DNA of 64,000 nt from Platycnemis pennipes. Taxonomy: Eukaryota > Arthropoda > Insecta > Odonata > Platycnemididae. The notes under the pieces are model-generated. The model made no database searches, had not been told where the DNA came from, and was given only the letters and a program-made list of their open reading frames with translations. Position 1 is the first letter of the stretch. Every line of letters starts with the position of its first letter. The translations under genes were made by a program, and so were the position numbers. Positions 31,265 through 41,839 of the stretch are shown here, in pieces. Location: positions 13,969,131 through 14,033,130 of the forward strand of contig OW121854.1 in NCBI GenBank assembly GCA_933228895.1, written 5' to 3'.

Positions 31265-32688
31265 CCAGAGAAACGGGGACCGAAGAAAGCAATGGAGGAG
31301 ACAGGAGCAAATACGACAAGGAAGTCAGGAATATATTATGCATACCCGAAGATTTGACCGAAGAAGAAAAGGAACACGGATCGCATGAAGAAAACAAGTG
31401 TCCGGAAATTGTAGTGGAAATAGGGGGGCGGAAGTTTAAGGCACTAGTGGACACCGGTTCAGAAATCACATGTCTGAATGAGAACACATTTACGGAGAAT
31501 CCAGAGGTATTCAAAGGTGTATTAGAGGTACCAATACGGGGAATTCAGGTGATCGGAGCAATAGGTAGGAGGAGCGGGAGAATTAGTAAACAAATCTTTC
31601 CCACAATAAACATAGGGAAGATTGATGTAGTAATTAATTGCACCATCATACCTAATCTAGTGAAGCCGTTGATATTGGGCACGGATACATTAGAGATGCT
31701 GAAAGCGGAGATTAATTATAATGAAAGCACCATAATCCTGAGGCAAGGGCGGAAGATGGAAGAAAGAAGATTCGGAATGCCTACGGAGTCGTCACAGAAG
31801 CTAATAATGGCAATTAAACAGGGGCAGTATGAGGAGAGAGAAGATACAGTTTCTATGGAGGAAATCCACAACAGCATGAGAAGCATCAGCGATTCACAGG
31901 AGAAGGAGTTTAGAGAATTAGCGGGTATTATTTATAAGGAGAAGGAGATTTTCAGAAATACGCCCGGAAAAATAAAGGGGTATTATTATAAGGTGGAGAT
32001 AAAAGGTGACGAGGAGTTCCACGGGAAAAGTTACAATGTACCGCTAAATTACCGTGCGAAGGCACGCCACGCTATTAATCAGCTGTTGGAGCAGGGACTC
32101 ATAGAAAAGAGTACATCACGATATGTATCACCCCTGATATGTTTACCGAAGCAGGATGGCTCAATAAGGCTATGTCTGAATGCAAGGGCGGTGAATAAGA
32201 TGATGAAGCCGGATTACGCTACTTCAAGAACGCCTCAAGAAATATTTCAAGATTGTGCTAACGTAAAATACATGACATCTTTAGCTCTCACGCAAAGCTT
32301 CTACCAAATTCAACTACCTCGAGATTCTCGGAAGTATTGTGCAGTTTACTTTGAAGGATTTATATACCAATTTACTAGAGGGCCGTTTGGCTGTGCAATT
32401 AGCAGTAACGCATTAGTCAGAGCACTTGATTACGTACGTGGAAAGGAAGTAAAGAAGTGTTATCTCAATTTTGAAGACGACTTACCTTGTCTGATGGCAG
32501 ACAGCACCCAAGAAAAGGAAGATAGTCCAGGGTTAGTTGAAAGATTTCGGCGTAGAATCATAACAAAGGGGCAGAAGGGAAGAGTGCTACGCTCTAGTAA
32601 AAAACAACACAGAGAGAACTTCGAGAAAGGAGATCGGGTTCCACTATGCACAAACGGAACGATGAAAATTCCTTGTATCCCACATTAA
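31210..32688 (+). pseudogene. pol: Pol remnant: protease and damaged reverse transcriptase
   Basis: The frame is -1 to gag, open from 31210 with no ATG near its start, so it is expressed only as a Gag-Pol fusion. Aspartic protease: ALVDTGSEITCL (DTGS at 31450-31461), then PLILGTDTLEML as the second conserved block. RT: SPLICLPKQDGSIRLCLNAR (fingers), then motif A as SLALTQSFYQIQL (Ala codon GCT at 32284-32286 where the catalytic Asp belongs), then GPFGCAISSNALV and motif C as FEDD (32470-32481) instead of YxDD. Soon after, at about 32510-32530, the sequence jumps to the integrase C-terminal tail. RT thumb, RNase H, and the integrase zinc and core domains are gone. The last dozen codons before the stop are out of the integrase frame. 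Not functional. Confidence 0.88.
31216..31222 (+). promoter_or_regulatory. -1 ribosomal frameshift heptamer GGGAAAC
   Basis: In the gag frame the codons read G GGA AAC, the exact X XXY YYZ arrangement used for -1 slippage in several retroviruses. The pol frame is open from 31210, so a shift here enters pol directly and bypasses the gag stop at 31262-31264. A short downstream stem (TCGTG at 31236-31240 with CACGA at 31254-31258) is possible but weak. Confidence 0.8.
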
Positions 32689-32773
32689 ACCATACGTAGA
32701 AATCACTGCACTCACAACAAAACGCACAAGAAACCAACTCCACACAGAACATCGCGCAAGCACAGTTGAGTAA
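32540..32773 (+). pseudogene. integrase C-terminal tail remnant
   Basis: SKKQHRENFEKGDRVPLCTN (GDRV at 32629-32640) matches the basic GDxV-containing tail of Ty3/gypsy integrases. About 25 bases later a different frame gives VSHIKPYVE, which is typical of the final part of such integrases, and ends at a TAA at 32771-32773. The change of frame between the two points to a small deletion. This confirms that pol originally included integrase. Confidence 0.7.
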
Positions 32774-33461
32774 GGACTGAGAACGTAAGAAAATAAGCGC
32801 TGATTCATGCGATTTACTAGTTACATTGTAAGCAAGCGTCGGCAGACACAGATTTAACGCGCCGTTTAAACACATTTTATCGCAAGGTCGAAGAGGTGTA
32901 ACAAAGTAAGGGCTTGTGATTAAAACTTTGTATTTGTGCGGTGAGGGAGTGGATCTACGGTTACTAAATTGGTGTTTACGTGAAGTCAGCAGGGTGAATG
33001 AACATTTGGACTCAATATGATGAGGCTGACAGTAATAATGTATAACTTTAAAGGTGAAGGAGATTTTATGTTTGATGTGTAGCAAAGTGTGATTCCTTTG
33101 ACTACCTGAAACTATTTTATTGATGGTTATGCACTTGCATGTTAAATATGTACATTTGAAAATTACATATGACCCAAGGTTTTATGTAAAATGTATAACT
33201 TATTTTAAAGATGTCAAATTTGAAGAGGGCATACGACATTTGTTTTGAATATTTGTATGTTATGTTTTAAAGGTAAAGTTGATGTTTTAAAGAAGGGTAT
33301 AATTGCATTTATTGTATTTTATGAATGTATGTAAACATAGTGGATGTGGACCAATTTCAGGGTAGAACGATCTTTAGAGGCGCCGGGGCGACGCTTTATT
33401 TTAATTAGAGGCTTCGAAAGAAAATCTTATAGGATATAATATTTGCTTTCGACGGGGCAGA
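32774..33461 (+). other. LTR element 3' region with candidate polypurine tract
   Basis: No env-like frame or membrane protein is seen. A short open stretch near 33353-33408 (QFQGRTIFRGAGATLYFN) ends at a TAG and could be a coding leftover. GACGGGGCAGA (33451-33461) directly before the right LTR is the best polypurine-tract candidate, although it contains two C. Confidence 0.55.
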
Positions 33462-34240
33462 TGTAACGTATCAAAATTTAGCCATATCATGCTGGGGAGT
33501 TGGGGAGCCGCCATGTTGGTTTTTGTACAGAATATTTATACGGAGACATAGGGAAATATGGCGTCGGCCTCGACAATGGCCAATTTGTCATTGAGCCTGG
33601 TGATTCAGGTCATTCGGGAGTTGCATTCCCAAGAATAGAAATTGTCTCGCGGGCTATTGTTGAACTCGCGGCAGGTTACGGAGGGAGACTAATTATGGCC
33701 GGGCGTTAACAATTAAGAAGTGCCGATATAAAGAGGGACGAAGAGCGAGACGGGGCTTCGAGGGGCTGCTGCTGGGCTTCTAGGCGGCTAGTCGAGGAGT
33801 CGAACGAAGGTGAAGGCTGATAGTCCAAGAAGAGGGAAGTGTCTTCTAGGCGAGTCTGAAAGTCTAAGAACAGTGAAGGGGCGTCTAGCTTCGAGTCTGA
33901 TGGTCTGACAACAGTGAAGTGGAAAGTGGCATGGCGGAGAAGCCAGGATTAACCCAAGGAGACGGGGATCGCCTCAGCTAGAAACTCCAGATAAACTAAA
34001 GGGATAAAGCGGTCCACTCCCCACTATTATGTAGGTACTTATTTTTAAGAGGGTACTGGCTATATTTTATGTGAAAGTGAAAAGTGAAATGGCTCGTGAA
34101 GTGATCTATGGCCTGTAAAAATTGAGCCTGAAGCTACCAAGAGTGAAAGTGATATGTTGTGAGGGCAATTTATTATGATAAATGTCTATATTAATTTGTG
34201 TTGTGTGTGAGACCAATTAAATTGAGAAAAGAAAATTACA
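33462..34240 (+). repeat. right LTR
   Basis: 779 bp. By eye it is the same as the left LTR up to the last 20 bases, where ATTGAGAAAAGAAAATTACA replaces ATTGAAAAGAATAAATTACA. The TATA-like box is at 33725-33733. The AATAAA present at the end of the left LTR is lost here. Confidence 0.95.
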
Positions 34241-34277
34241 CCTTTCTACTTTTATTCTGTTCTATTCTACATTCTAC

Positions 34278-34925
34278 TTTTCCCTTGTTAGACCTCATTT
34301 GGAATACGCTGCCGGTGTATGGGATCCCTAAGAAATCGGTCTAAGTAATGAACTTGAACGTGTGCAGCGAAGATCGGCAAGATTTGTAAAGGGACGATAC
34401 GATAATTATATTAGCGTAACCAGTCTATTAAATGAATTGAAATGGGAATCATTGTCAGATCGCAGGTTGAAATTTAGACTTAATCTCTTCCACAAATTCC
34501 AAGGCAATATTTTCAGTGATGATGTTAAAAATATTTTACGAACCCCAACTTACTATGGCAGACTGGACCATAATCATAAAGTTAGAGAAATTGATTGCCG
34601 TACTGACCGATTCAAAATGTCCTTTTTCCCTCGCACAATTAGAGATACGAATAACGGTAAATATGTCCTATCGGAGAGTAGCAATGAATAGCATTGGTAG
34701 CTAGCTGCATGTTGGTATGAGTACTTAAAGCTAACCCTACTAACAGAATGTTTTTGCATGTTTGCTTTGCAATTTCTATCTTTTTTAAATAGTGTAGTTC
34801 TGACTACTATATTAATACTATTCCTTTTTTATGCATGATATGTAGTGCATGTTTGGTGAGCAATCATCCCCTGCCACACACCCTTGTGGTGGCTTGCAGG
34901 GTATTATGTAGATGTAGATGTAGAT
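34278..34925 (+). mobile_element. LINE-I copy, best-preserved C-terminus
   Basis: From CTTGTTAGACCTCATTTGGA (LVRPHLEYAA) to the tail. Frame 34362-34691 is intact for 109 codons (VQRRSARFVKGRYDNY-type start, LKWESLSDRRLKFRLNL, TYYGRLDHNHKVREIDCRTD, MSFFPRTIRD). The hairpin is at 34868-34902 (CTTGTGGTGGCTTGCAGGG), then ATGTAGATGTAGATGTAGA. It lies 33 bp beyond the LTR element's target duplication. Confidence 0.93.
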
Positions 34926-35330
34926 TTCCCATTCGACACCACGATTTCGGGTCTGGAACAACAATGCTGACGGCCGGGGCGGAAGAGGGGGATGCGGGTT
35001 CTGAAGGGGTTGGAAACAGATCGCGACCGCAACAATGCAGAGGAAGGGCGCCATTGTCACGAGGAAGGCTAATGTAAGACTTTTTCCTTTTAAAGGCGAA
35101 TAGAGAGGGACACTGAGGCATCAGGACAGCTGCGGTGAGATGTTGCGGAGACTGGGAGGAGGCCTGTTTTCACAATGAGGCATTCTTCTTTGGGAAGAAG
35201 AGAGAGAGTTGGGGAAACGGACTGCTGCATAATCTTTCGCGAAAGAAGCGAGGTGGGTGACCACCGAGGGAAGAAACCCCTTCCCCCCCTCCAGCCTTTC
35301 TCACTCACCCATGAGGATGGACCGAATGCC
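34926..35330. other. GC-rich unassigned stretch
   Basis: CpG-richer than average (34930-35060) with antisense frames (34818-35121 -, 35090-35377 -). None has a recognised domain. Confidence 0.35.
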
Positions 35331-35458
35331 CAGGAGGTTAAGTTGGTGCAGTAGTAAAAAGAGCACAATCCCCTCAACCGGAAGGCTCGGCTTCGAATTC
35401 CGGCAGCGGCAGGGATTTTTCTTTGGTATACTTATCCCCACTTGCGTGCCTTGTGAAG
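35331..35458 (+). mobile_element. SINE head fragment
   Basis: tRNA-like head with GTTAAGTTGGTGCAGTAGTA as a candidate A box and GGCTTCGAATTCC as a B box, followed by GGCAGCGGCAGGG and TTTGGTATAC. The latter is shared with the 46-kb SINE (GGCAGGGAGTCTTTGGTATA). It is cut by the LINE-II copy that follows. Confidence 0.65.
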
Positions 35459-35465
35459 AGCACTT

Positions 35466-35630
35466 CATCCACATCTACACGATACCCTGCAAGCCACCGC
35501 GAGGGTGTGTGGCAGGGGGTGAAGATCACCAAGCATGCACTACTAACATGCAAACAAGCAACTATATTGTCTCATGCAACTTGATTGTTAGTTACTATAA
35601 TATTTAAGGGGTTAATACATACACTTCGAA
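35466..35630 (-). mobile_element. LINE-II 3' end copy
   Basis: CATCCACATCTACACGATA tail, hairpin at 35483-35518 (CCGCGAGGG loop), then about 110 bases of 3' UTR (AGCATGCACTACTAACATGC, AACTTGATTGTTAG). Coding is not reached. Confidence 0.9.
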
Positions 35631-36211
35631 CAAAGTACCCCAAGTTCATTGGATGTGACGTTAATCCGAGATTACGAATGCATTTTCAACTAGTCCGAAC
35701 ATTGAATTAAACATTTTAGGCGAGGAAAAATATTATCAGGCTGCATCAAGGGCGTTTAACCTAAATCCTCAGCGCGTCAAGCCATAATCAGCATGAAAAT
35801 AATGAAAAGGAGATATTCTAATATTAAGGGTGTTCCCCTATTTACTACATATTACCCATCATTAAATATCGGCGCGAAGTTTGTAGAGTGTAAGTTGAAT
35901 ACGGCCCATATTTTTAGATACACTTGAACATCGTGATTCGAAGAGGAAAAAGAAGACGAGGCAGCTAATGCGGTCGGGGAAGATGATAGAGAGAGAGAGA
36001 AACACTCTCCATGGAAACGCCGACGAAATCCACGAATCGCAGCTCAACTGGCAATTTCGAAACTCTTGGGGAATCTTCCGAAAAACCGGACGTCGGTTGC
36101 CTCACGACACACAACGGTGACTCCAATGGGAGTGAGAAACCAACAATATATAGCCTGCACTGTTGTCTTCGATGGGCAGTGACCTCAACTGTAGCAAGCT
36201 GGTGGTCATCA
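35631..36211. other. unassigned stretch
   Basis: Contains a short (GA)n run near 35987-36000 and a 95-codon frame (36011-36298) whose first half is unassigned and whose end runs into a LINE copy. Confidence 0.4.
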
Positions 36212-36530
36212 GCAACATTTGTAAAGGTTTGGTATGATAATTATACTAGTGTAATTATCTATTTGATAATTATTGGAAGAGCTATTGGACGAGCTTAAAT
36301 GAGAATTACTATCAAACCGTAGGTTGAAATATAGATTTAATCTCTTAAGTAAATTCCAAAATGATATTTATACAGACGTTAAAAACGTTTTGCCAACTTC
36401 GACTTACTATGATATACTGGGCTATAAACATAAAATTAGGAAAATTGATAGCCGAAAAGATAAATTTAAAATAGGTTTCTTCCTTCGCCCAATTAGAAAT
36501 CTGAACAGTAATGAATATCTTAAATAATAT
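36212..36530 (+). mobile_element. diverged LINE-I-like coding fragment
   Basis: Recognisable as FVKVWYDNYTSV, then LLSNRRLKYRFNLLSKFQND, TDVKNVLPTSTYYDI and KIRKIDSRKDKFK. It is clearly more diverged than other LINE-I copies and carries a small duplication near 36245-36285. The 3' hairpin may be the isolated one at 37186-37245, separated by about 650 bp of other DNA. Confidence 0.75.
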
Positions 36531-36585
36531 TCCAGCAGCTTAAATATATATTATATTTATATATAATGGCCGAAATATATATTAT

Positions 36586-36629
36586 AAATTACTGTAATAT
36601 TCTTGTACACTAGAATATTACAGTAATTT
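36586..36629. repeat. perfect 18-bp-arm palindrome
   Basis: AAATTACTGTAATATTCT (36586-36603) and its exact complement (36612-36629) around the 8-base loop TGTACACT. It lies in an AT-rich block of TATATATT repeats starting at 36543. Confidence 0.9.
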
Positions 36630-37185
36630 GAACAGTAAGATGAACGTCACTCATCACTCTGAGAACGACAGCGGATTAAGCTGTCAAAACGTCAAACATA
36701 TAGCCTCTAATCCAGACTTCCAACTCAATTTACCGGGAAGCTTGGAGACATTCAATGATATTACTGTTTGTTCGAAATAATATAGGGGAACTGGCAAATT
36801 AATGTATGTCGACTTCCACTGTTTCATGTCCAAATTTGTGAAACTTACGTCGCTACTAATATAACCAATTACTAGTAGGTAGTCCCAATGTTTCTGCTAG
36901 AGAATGCTCAATGGTTTTCCCCGTTCCTTTTAGGCGAAATTTGTCAAAAAATGACTCACGCCATTTCGGTTGCTCGCGGTGTAGCCTGAAGGTGCAGGAA
37001 GAGGCACCAAGGCATCCGGCCCACGTTTTTGGTCAGTATCAATTGATAAGCTCACTAATAAAAAAATACTTAACGACTCTGCGAAAACTTCGTTGTATCC
37101 ATCCCCTGTAAACAGACACAATGGTAATGCTCGTGATATCCTAAATTTATTTGGACCTTTTAACCAAGTTCAATCGTTAGATCTT
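36630..37185. other. no recognisable feature
   Basis: Two overlapping short frames (36911-37111 +, 36930-37121 -) without recognised content. Confidence 0.4.
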
Positions 37186-37245
37186 CATCAACTATCCCCT
37201 GCCATACACCTTTATGGTGTCTTGAAGCTTATTTTGTTCATATAG
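37186..37245 (+). mobile_element. LINE-I hairpin fragment
   Basis: CCCCTGCCATACACCTTTAT then GGTGTCTTGAAGCTTATTTT: the LINE-I hairpin with a damaged right arm. It may belong to the copy at 36212-36530. Confidence 0.6.
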
Positions 37246-37429
37246 ATAAAGTATACGGATGAAGAGTACACGAAACCTACTGTACGGTCTAGGTTAATTT
37301 TCTGAGCCACAAAATTTCACATTTTGTTCTTTTGCATTGGCCAAATTATTTTTTATGTCTTCAAAGAGTACCATGCGATTGAAATAACCGGTAAATGACG
37401 GGTCAAACATAACATAAAATTTAAATGGC
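37246..37429. other. spacer
   Basis: AT-rich, nothing recognised. Confidence 0.4.
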
Positions 37430-37837
37430 AGAATTCATCATCATCATTGGTCAACAATTCAAACATTGGTTTGACGCAGCCCTCCACTCAATTCTTCTAT
37501 CCTTCGCAACTTACTCCATATATTTCATACGAGTCCTGCCTTTTCTATTCTTCCCGTTCACTTTTCCTTCGATGATTGTGTTCATTTGGCCATCGTGTCT
37601 TAAGATCTGGCCGATTAAGTTGCACCGTCTTCTTTTTAGAGTTTGCAGTAGATATATCTTTTCTCCCACTCTTCCAAAGACTTCTTTGTTTGTCACTGGG
37701 TTGATCCATTTTATTTTCATCATTCTTCGGTAGCACCACAATGCAAATGCTTCCAGCCTCGACTTTTCTGCTGCTGTTATCGTCCACGCTTCGCTGACAT
37801 ATAGTAAAATGGCAGAATTAGGAACGGGGAACAACAA
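37430..37837 (-). pseudogene. LINE RT C-terminus, RTE/BovB-like family A
   Basis: The reverse frame 37511-37837 contains EAWTITAAEKSRLEAFALWC, YRRMMKIKWI, RCNLIGQILRHDGQMNTIIE and GKVNGKNRKGRTRMKYME. This is the same family as 20461-21135 and is better preserved here (no stop across about 95 codons). It ends at the GATGATGATGA-type tail (37437-37447). The upstream RT domain is missing. The first 14 residues of the frame are outside the LINE match. Confidence 0.88.
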
Positions 37838-39705
37838 CTCCTTGTGGAGGTAATATTTGCAGGATAGGATTGGAGCAAGTTTTAGAAGGATTTATGTGAA
37901 GAATTTCTCAGGTAAATGACGTATTTCCAGAAAGATAATTACAAACTATTAGCTAATAATTACTGTTAGCTGTTGGAATAGAAATGAAGTCGTTTGAGGG
38001 AATCAGAATAGTAATAAAAAAGGGAGAGAGTGGAGAGACTAATAGGTGATGTTAATTTGAGGTTACGGCAAACGACTCTATGTCACGAAATTGTTCTACG
38101 AACGTCGACGATTGATTTTGACCGTATGTTACGTAAACTGGGAGAAGGCAAAGAAAAAATATTTTGCACGAATTAATAGGCAAATAAACGTATGCAGTTA
38201 GGGAAGTATTATGGGAAAATGGCGTTTGTGTTCGTTTGGAAGCTTTAAATTCAATGCCCACCGAGCTTACAACCTGATGAAGCAATCCTGACTGACTTCT
38301 GCCCCATGGAACGTTTCTATAAGTAATCATGCAAGTATCCATAATTATACTCATTTAACCAATCAGGACAGTGTCTGATTAACCATTTTTATTTCGCTCT
38401 TCCTCCTTCCTACCTAATTAAAAAGGCCTATCCGTTTCCGCTCTCTTCCTCATTTACTAATCATTCTTTATTCTCGTCTAAGAAAATTGCAAATCCCATC
38501 GCCCGTGATCAGTCAATGCAAATACATTCTGTCTCATAATTTCCTCCAGACACGTTTTTCCTTCCCTACCATGATAATTACTTCGCCGTTCCTCCAATGG
38601 CCAGCTGAGTCGAATCTAATTATCCCGTATGCTTGCGTTCATTTATTCGCAACAGAATGCTAAGAAATGGAAGAGCTATTTCCCTTTGGGGGCAGCCAGA
38701 TGTTACCTACACAACGTTGATTTTCCACTCTTTTCCACCACCCTCTCCCGGTAACGCTCCGAAACATTTTCAAATGCAAATGCTGCGCTGGGAAAGGTAA
38801 ATTATTATATGCTACGTTTAAACGGGGAGTAAGGCAATAAAAATATGCTTTGCAAGGAAGGAAAAGGCGAATAAATATAACTAAAATAAATTACGCAACG
38901 CTTCCGATAAACCCTAATTTTTTATCGAAAAAAAAACAAATATTCTACAAATAATACTTACATTTCTCTTCTTGTTCTTTATTACTCGTTCACTAATTAT
39001 TAACGGCATAATCATTAATATTTAAAGAAAGAATGAACTTTGAGTTTCTCTCATTGTGCAGCAGGCTGGACCCTTCAATTGACCACTGTTCCCCCCTAAT
39101 CGTTACGTAATTTATCAGCAGTTTCTTCGACACAATAAGAGCAAGATTTTTCACACGCAATCAAATACGAAGTATTCAATAACCGCAACCCTATTCTAGT
39201 CAGACGACAAACGTTTTTGAATCTCCGGTTCACATTACTGCGGTGCCCTACCAATCGATATTTTTCTTATAACTTGTCCAAATTATCACGGAAAGGGCAG
39301 AGTGATTTCGAAACGGCTGGCAATAAAGTAAGCATATTATCATCGGACCTGTAATCAGGTTTTTCCACCGCTTCCCACTTAAGGTTTCACGAATAAAAAG
39401 CATCAAAAAAACCAACCAGACCACACCATTAAATGGTATCTTAATGCCCCGTATTCGTAATGACACCCGCCCAGCTAAAAAAAATACAGGAAATAAGTGG
39501 TCGTGTAAGACGGGCATGACGTCGCTTTACAAAAGAAAAATTTAGTCGGTAACGTGATAATACTTTGTGAAAAGGCATAGATTTCACCAAAAGTTTTGGC
39601 ATTCCTAATCATTTATTGCATTCGACCGTAGCCGTGGCAACTAATCTTGAAATGCGTCAATCACTCACGAGTTCATTTCTCATTCATGGCAACGTGTTCT
39701 GAATT
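37838..39705. other. long unassigned stretch
   Basis: About 1.9 kb of AT-rich sequence. Reverse frames at 38052-38354 (100 codons) and 39248-39517 (89 codons, with a hydrophobic run VVWLVFLMLFI) have no recognised family. No repeat shared with the window. Confidence 0.4.
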
Positions 39706-39975
39706 TTAGGCAACCAGCCCACAGGACCCATAGCAGGGCTGAATTTCTCCGTGCTGCCCAATACTTAAGCATCTGGCAATGGATTGGCGACCTGTTGCGA
39801 ATTTTTACCACATTTTTTTGGTGGCCAAGCCTGATTTTTTGGCAACCGAACCTGAATTTTTTAAAGTGAGAACTCCCTGATCCTCAGTAGGCACGAAGAG
39901 ACAGCGGGAACATGCCCTGAGATTGGCAACTTGCCCTGATATTAAGCAATTGGTCCTGATTGTGTAAATAAGTAC
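39706..39975. repeat. degenerate tandem-like repeat region
   Basis: A phrase resembling GGCAACC-n-CCTGATTTT recurs: AGGCAACCAGCCCACAGG, TGGCGACCTGTTGCG, TGGCCAAGCCTGATTTT, TGGCAACCGAACCTGAATTT, TGGCAACTTGCCCTGATATT and AGCAATTGGTCCTGATT. Spacing is irregular (about 25-40 bases). It looks like an eroded minisatellite. Confidence 0.45.
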
Positions 39976-41210
39976 TCTTTGGGGATTGGTTTCCAGTTGA
40001 TGCAGAAGGAGCCTACTTTGAACAAGCATAAGATTTTTCCAACTCATGCATACCGACTAGTAAGCCCCTGATGAACGTATCAGAAAAAAAGGTAATTTAG
40101 AGCTTATCAGCTATGTTAATATGACTCCACTAATTTTATAATTGTATAAATTTTAATGCTAAGACATATTTAGAGAAATGTTACGCATTGATTGAACGGG
40201 GTGAACTTAACTTGTGTGTGCATATGATCTTCATTTTCTTCTTTGGTATAGTAAACGATTGTTACCAATCGGCCTTTTCTTCAGTGCATACAAAAAATAT
40301 GTTGAGGGTCAATACAACAGGTACGGGCAAGTAGGCCATACTCCACTTCTAATAACTTGCGCCTTGTGTCCTTTTCTCGCAAAAATACTATTTTAGGAAA
40401 ACCATCGTATGATATTTTCCAGAATCATGAAGCGATTAAAAAGTCGTGAGAACTCTCTGACAGTGTGATCTTGTCACCACCCCGATTTCAACGGAGTAAA
40501 CACTTAATTAGTAAAAAGAATCCATTCGTTCGATATCCATTTAAAAATCCTGAACTGGAAAATTGTGCAGAGAACAAAAACAAATAATTTTTCTGTTACA
40601 AATTCTTTGTATTTATATGACTATTTATTTTTATCTAAATTTATATAATCTAAAAAAAAAGAAGTTTTTTATTTCGAACAGAAGGTGATTAGCAGCAAGG
40701 GTTCCTTAAGTTGCATTGACAATAAAATACTTAAGGTCCTTAGACTTTGATTTGGAGTGTGGCGTTTCATGTTTGAGAGAAATGTTCCTCGAGGATAAAG
40801 GATGAATGTAGTTTAGAAGCATTCGAGATGTAGAAGTACATAGGAGTGTTTAAAAGGGAATGGAGGAGGTGATCCTAAGAGAAAGGAAGACGAATGAGGA
40901 ATACTTCGAAGATTTTGGAAAACTTCCAATTAGGCACAAAATGTGGATGGCGAAATGTGGAATTGCAATGGTCTTATGAAATCTGCTATTGGTGGAAAAA
41001 TTATGAATAATGGAGATACCAATAGGGTTTTAAAGGGGAGGAGTTAAGTTGGAAGATATGAAAGGTAAGAGAAGCAATGGACAGCTCAGTAAGGAAATAT
41101 CCATAAATCTACCTAACTCTTAGTCATTTCTAGAGCACACCAATATCAAGCTAATGATGTTAACTATACCCATCAATTGTTGTTGTTAGGGCAGGAGACC
41201 AAAAACTACT
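39976..41210. other. unassigned AT-rich stretch
   Basis: Short frames only (39805-40047 -, 40214-40396 +), with nothing recognised. A poly-A stretch occurs near 40650. Confidence 0.4.
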
Positions 41211-41835
41211 TCTACATCTACACGATACCCTGCAAGACACCGCGAGGGTGTGTGGCAGGGGGTGAAGATCACCAAGCATGCAATATTGACATACAAACAT
41301 GCAACTATAGGGTCTCATTCAACTAGATTGTTAGTATCTATAGTATTTAAGGGATTAATACATGCATCATGCACTACAAACTACTCTAAAATATTTCCCC
41401 TACCTATCCCTTTGCTATGCTGCCTAATCTGTTTCCTAAAGTATGGGGGACAAATGCCATTTTGAATATATCGGTACGACAATTTATCTCTCTAATCTTA
41501 TTTATCTGGTCGAATCTAGCATAATACGCTGGTGTTTTTAATATATGCCTAACATCTTCAGTAAAGCTATCCGATTTTAATTTCTGTAAGAACTTTAATG
41601 TGTACTTTAACCTACGCTCTGATAATGATACCAACCCTAATTCTTGTATTAATTCTGATACACTACTAAACCTATCGTAACACCTTTTAACGAACCTAGC
41701 TGCTCTACGCTGCACACTGTCTAGTTCTCTGATCAAACCTAATTCATTCGGATCCCATACACTGGGGTCATACTAAAGTGGGGCCTAACTAGAGAAAAGT
41801 AACATCGCCCCTTTGCCTTCTCATCACATCAACTG
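41211..41835 (-). mobile_element. LINE-II copy, best-preserved C-terminus
   Basis: Tail TCTACATCTACACGATA, hairpin at 41227-41263, 3' UTR, then a reverse frame open for 110 codons (41404-41736). It includes ELDSVQRRAARFVKRCYDRF, GLVSLSERRLKYTLKFLQKL, DSFTEDVRHILKTPAYYARF and NKIREINCRTDIFKMAF. This is the reference copy for the subfamily's C-terminus. It is truncated near 41835. Confidence 0.93.
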
Positions 41836-41839
41836 TGTT

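Larger units (their letters stand above)
28757..34240 (+). mobile_element. Ty3/gypsy-type LTR retrotransposon, internally deleted
   Basis: A 5484-bp element: 779-bp LTR, tRNA-Lys primer site, gag, frameshifted pol remnant, 3' region, 779-bp LTR. It has a CCTT target duplication. Gag-protease-RT order, the DTG protease and the integrase C-terminal tail place it in the Ty3/gypsy superfamily (Metaviridae). No env-like frame is present. The two LTRs agree except near their 3' end, so the insertion is young. Even so pol is defective, so it was probably copied in trans as a non-autonomous form. Confidence 0.93.

Noticed and set aside
31173..31388. 71-codon frame at the gag-pol junction in the third phase
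   Set aside because: Arg/Lys/Gln-rich by-product. The pol continuation is in the -1 frame, not this one.
29887..31514. Reverse frames across gag (29887-30210, 30424-30765, 31050-31514 and others)
   Set aside because: Antisense shadows of the Glu/Lys-rich gag and protease frames.
32774..33461. Possible env gene in the LTR element's 3' region
   Set aside because: Only short frames, no signal peptide or membrane segment, and too little space.
28795..33709. Identical 69-codon frames in both LTRs
   Set aside because: Identity comes from LTR duplication during reverse transcription, not from selection. No domain.
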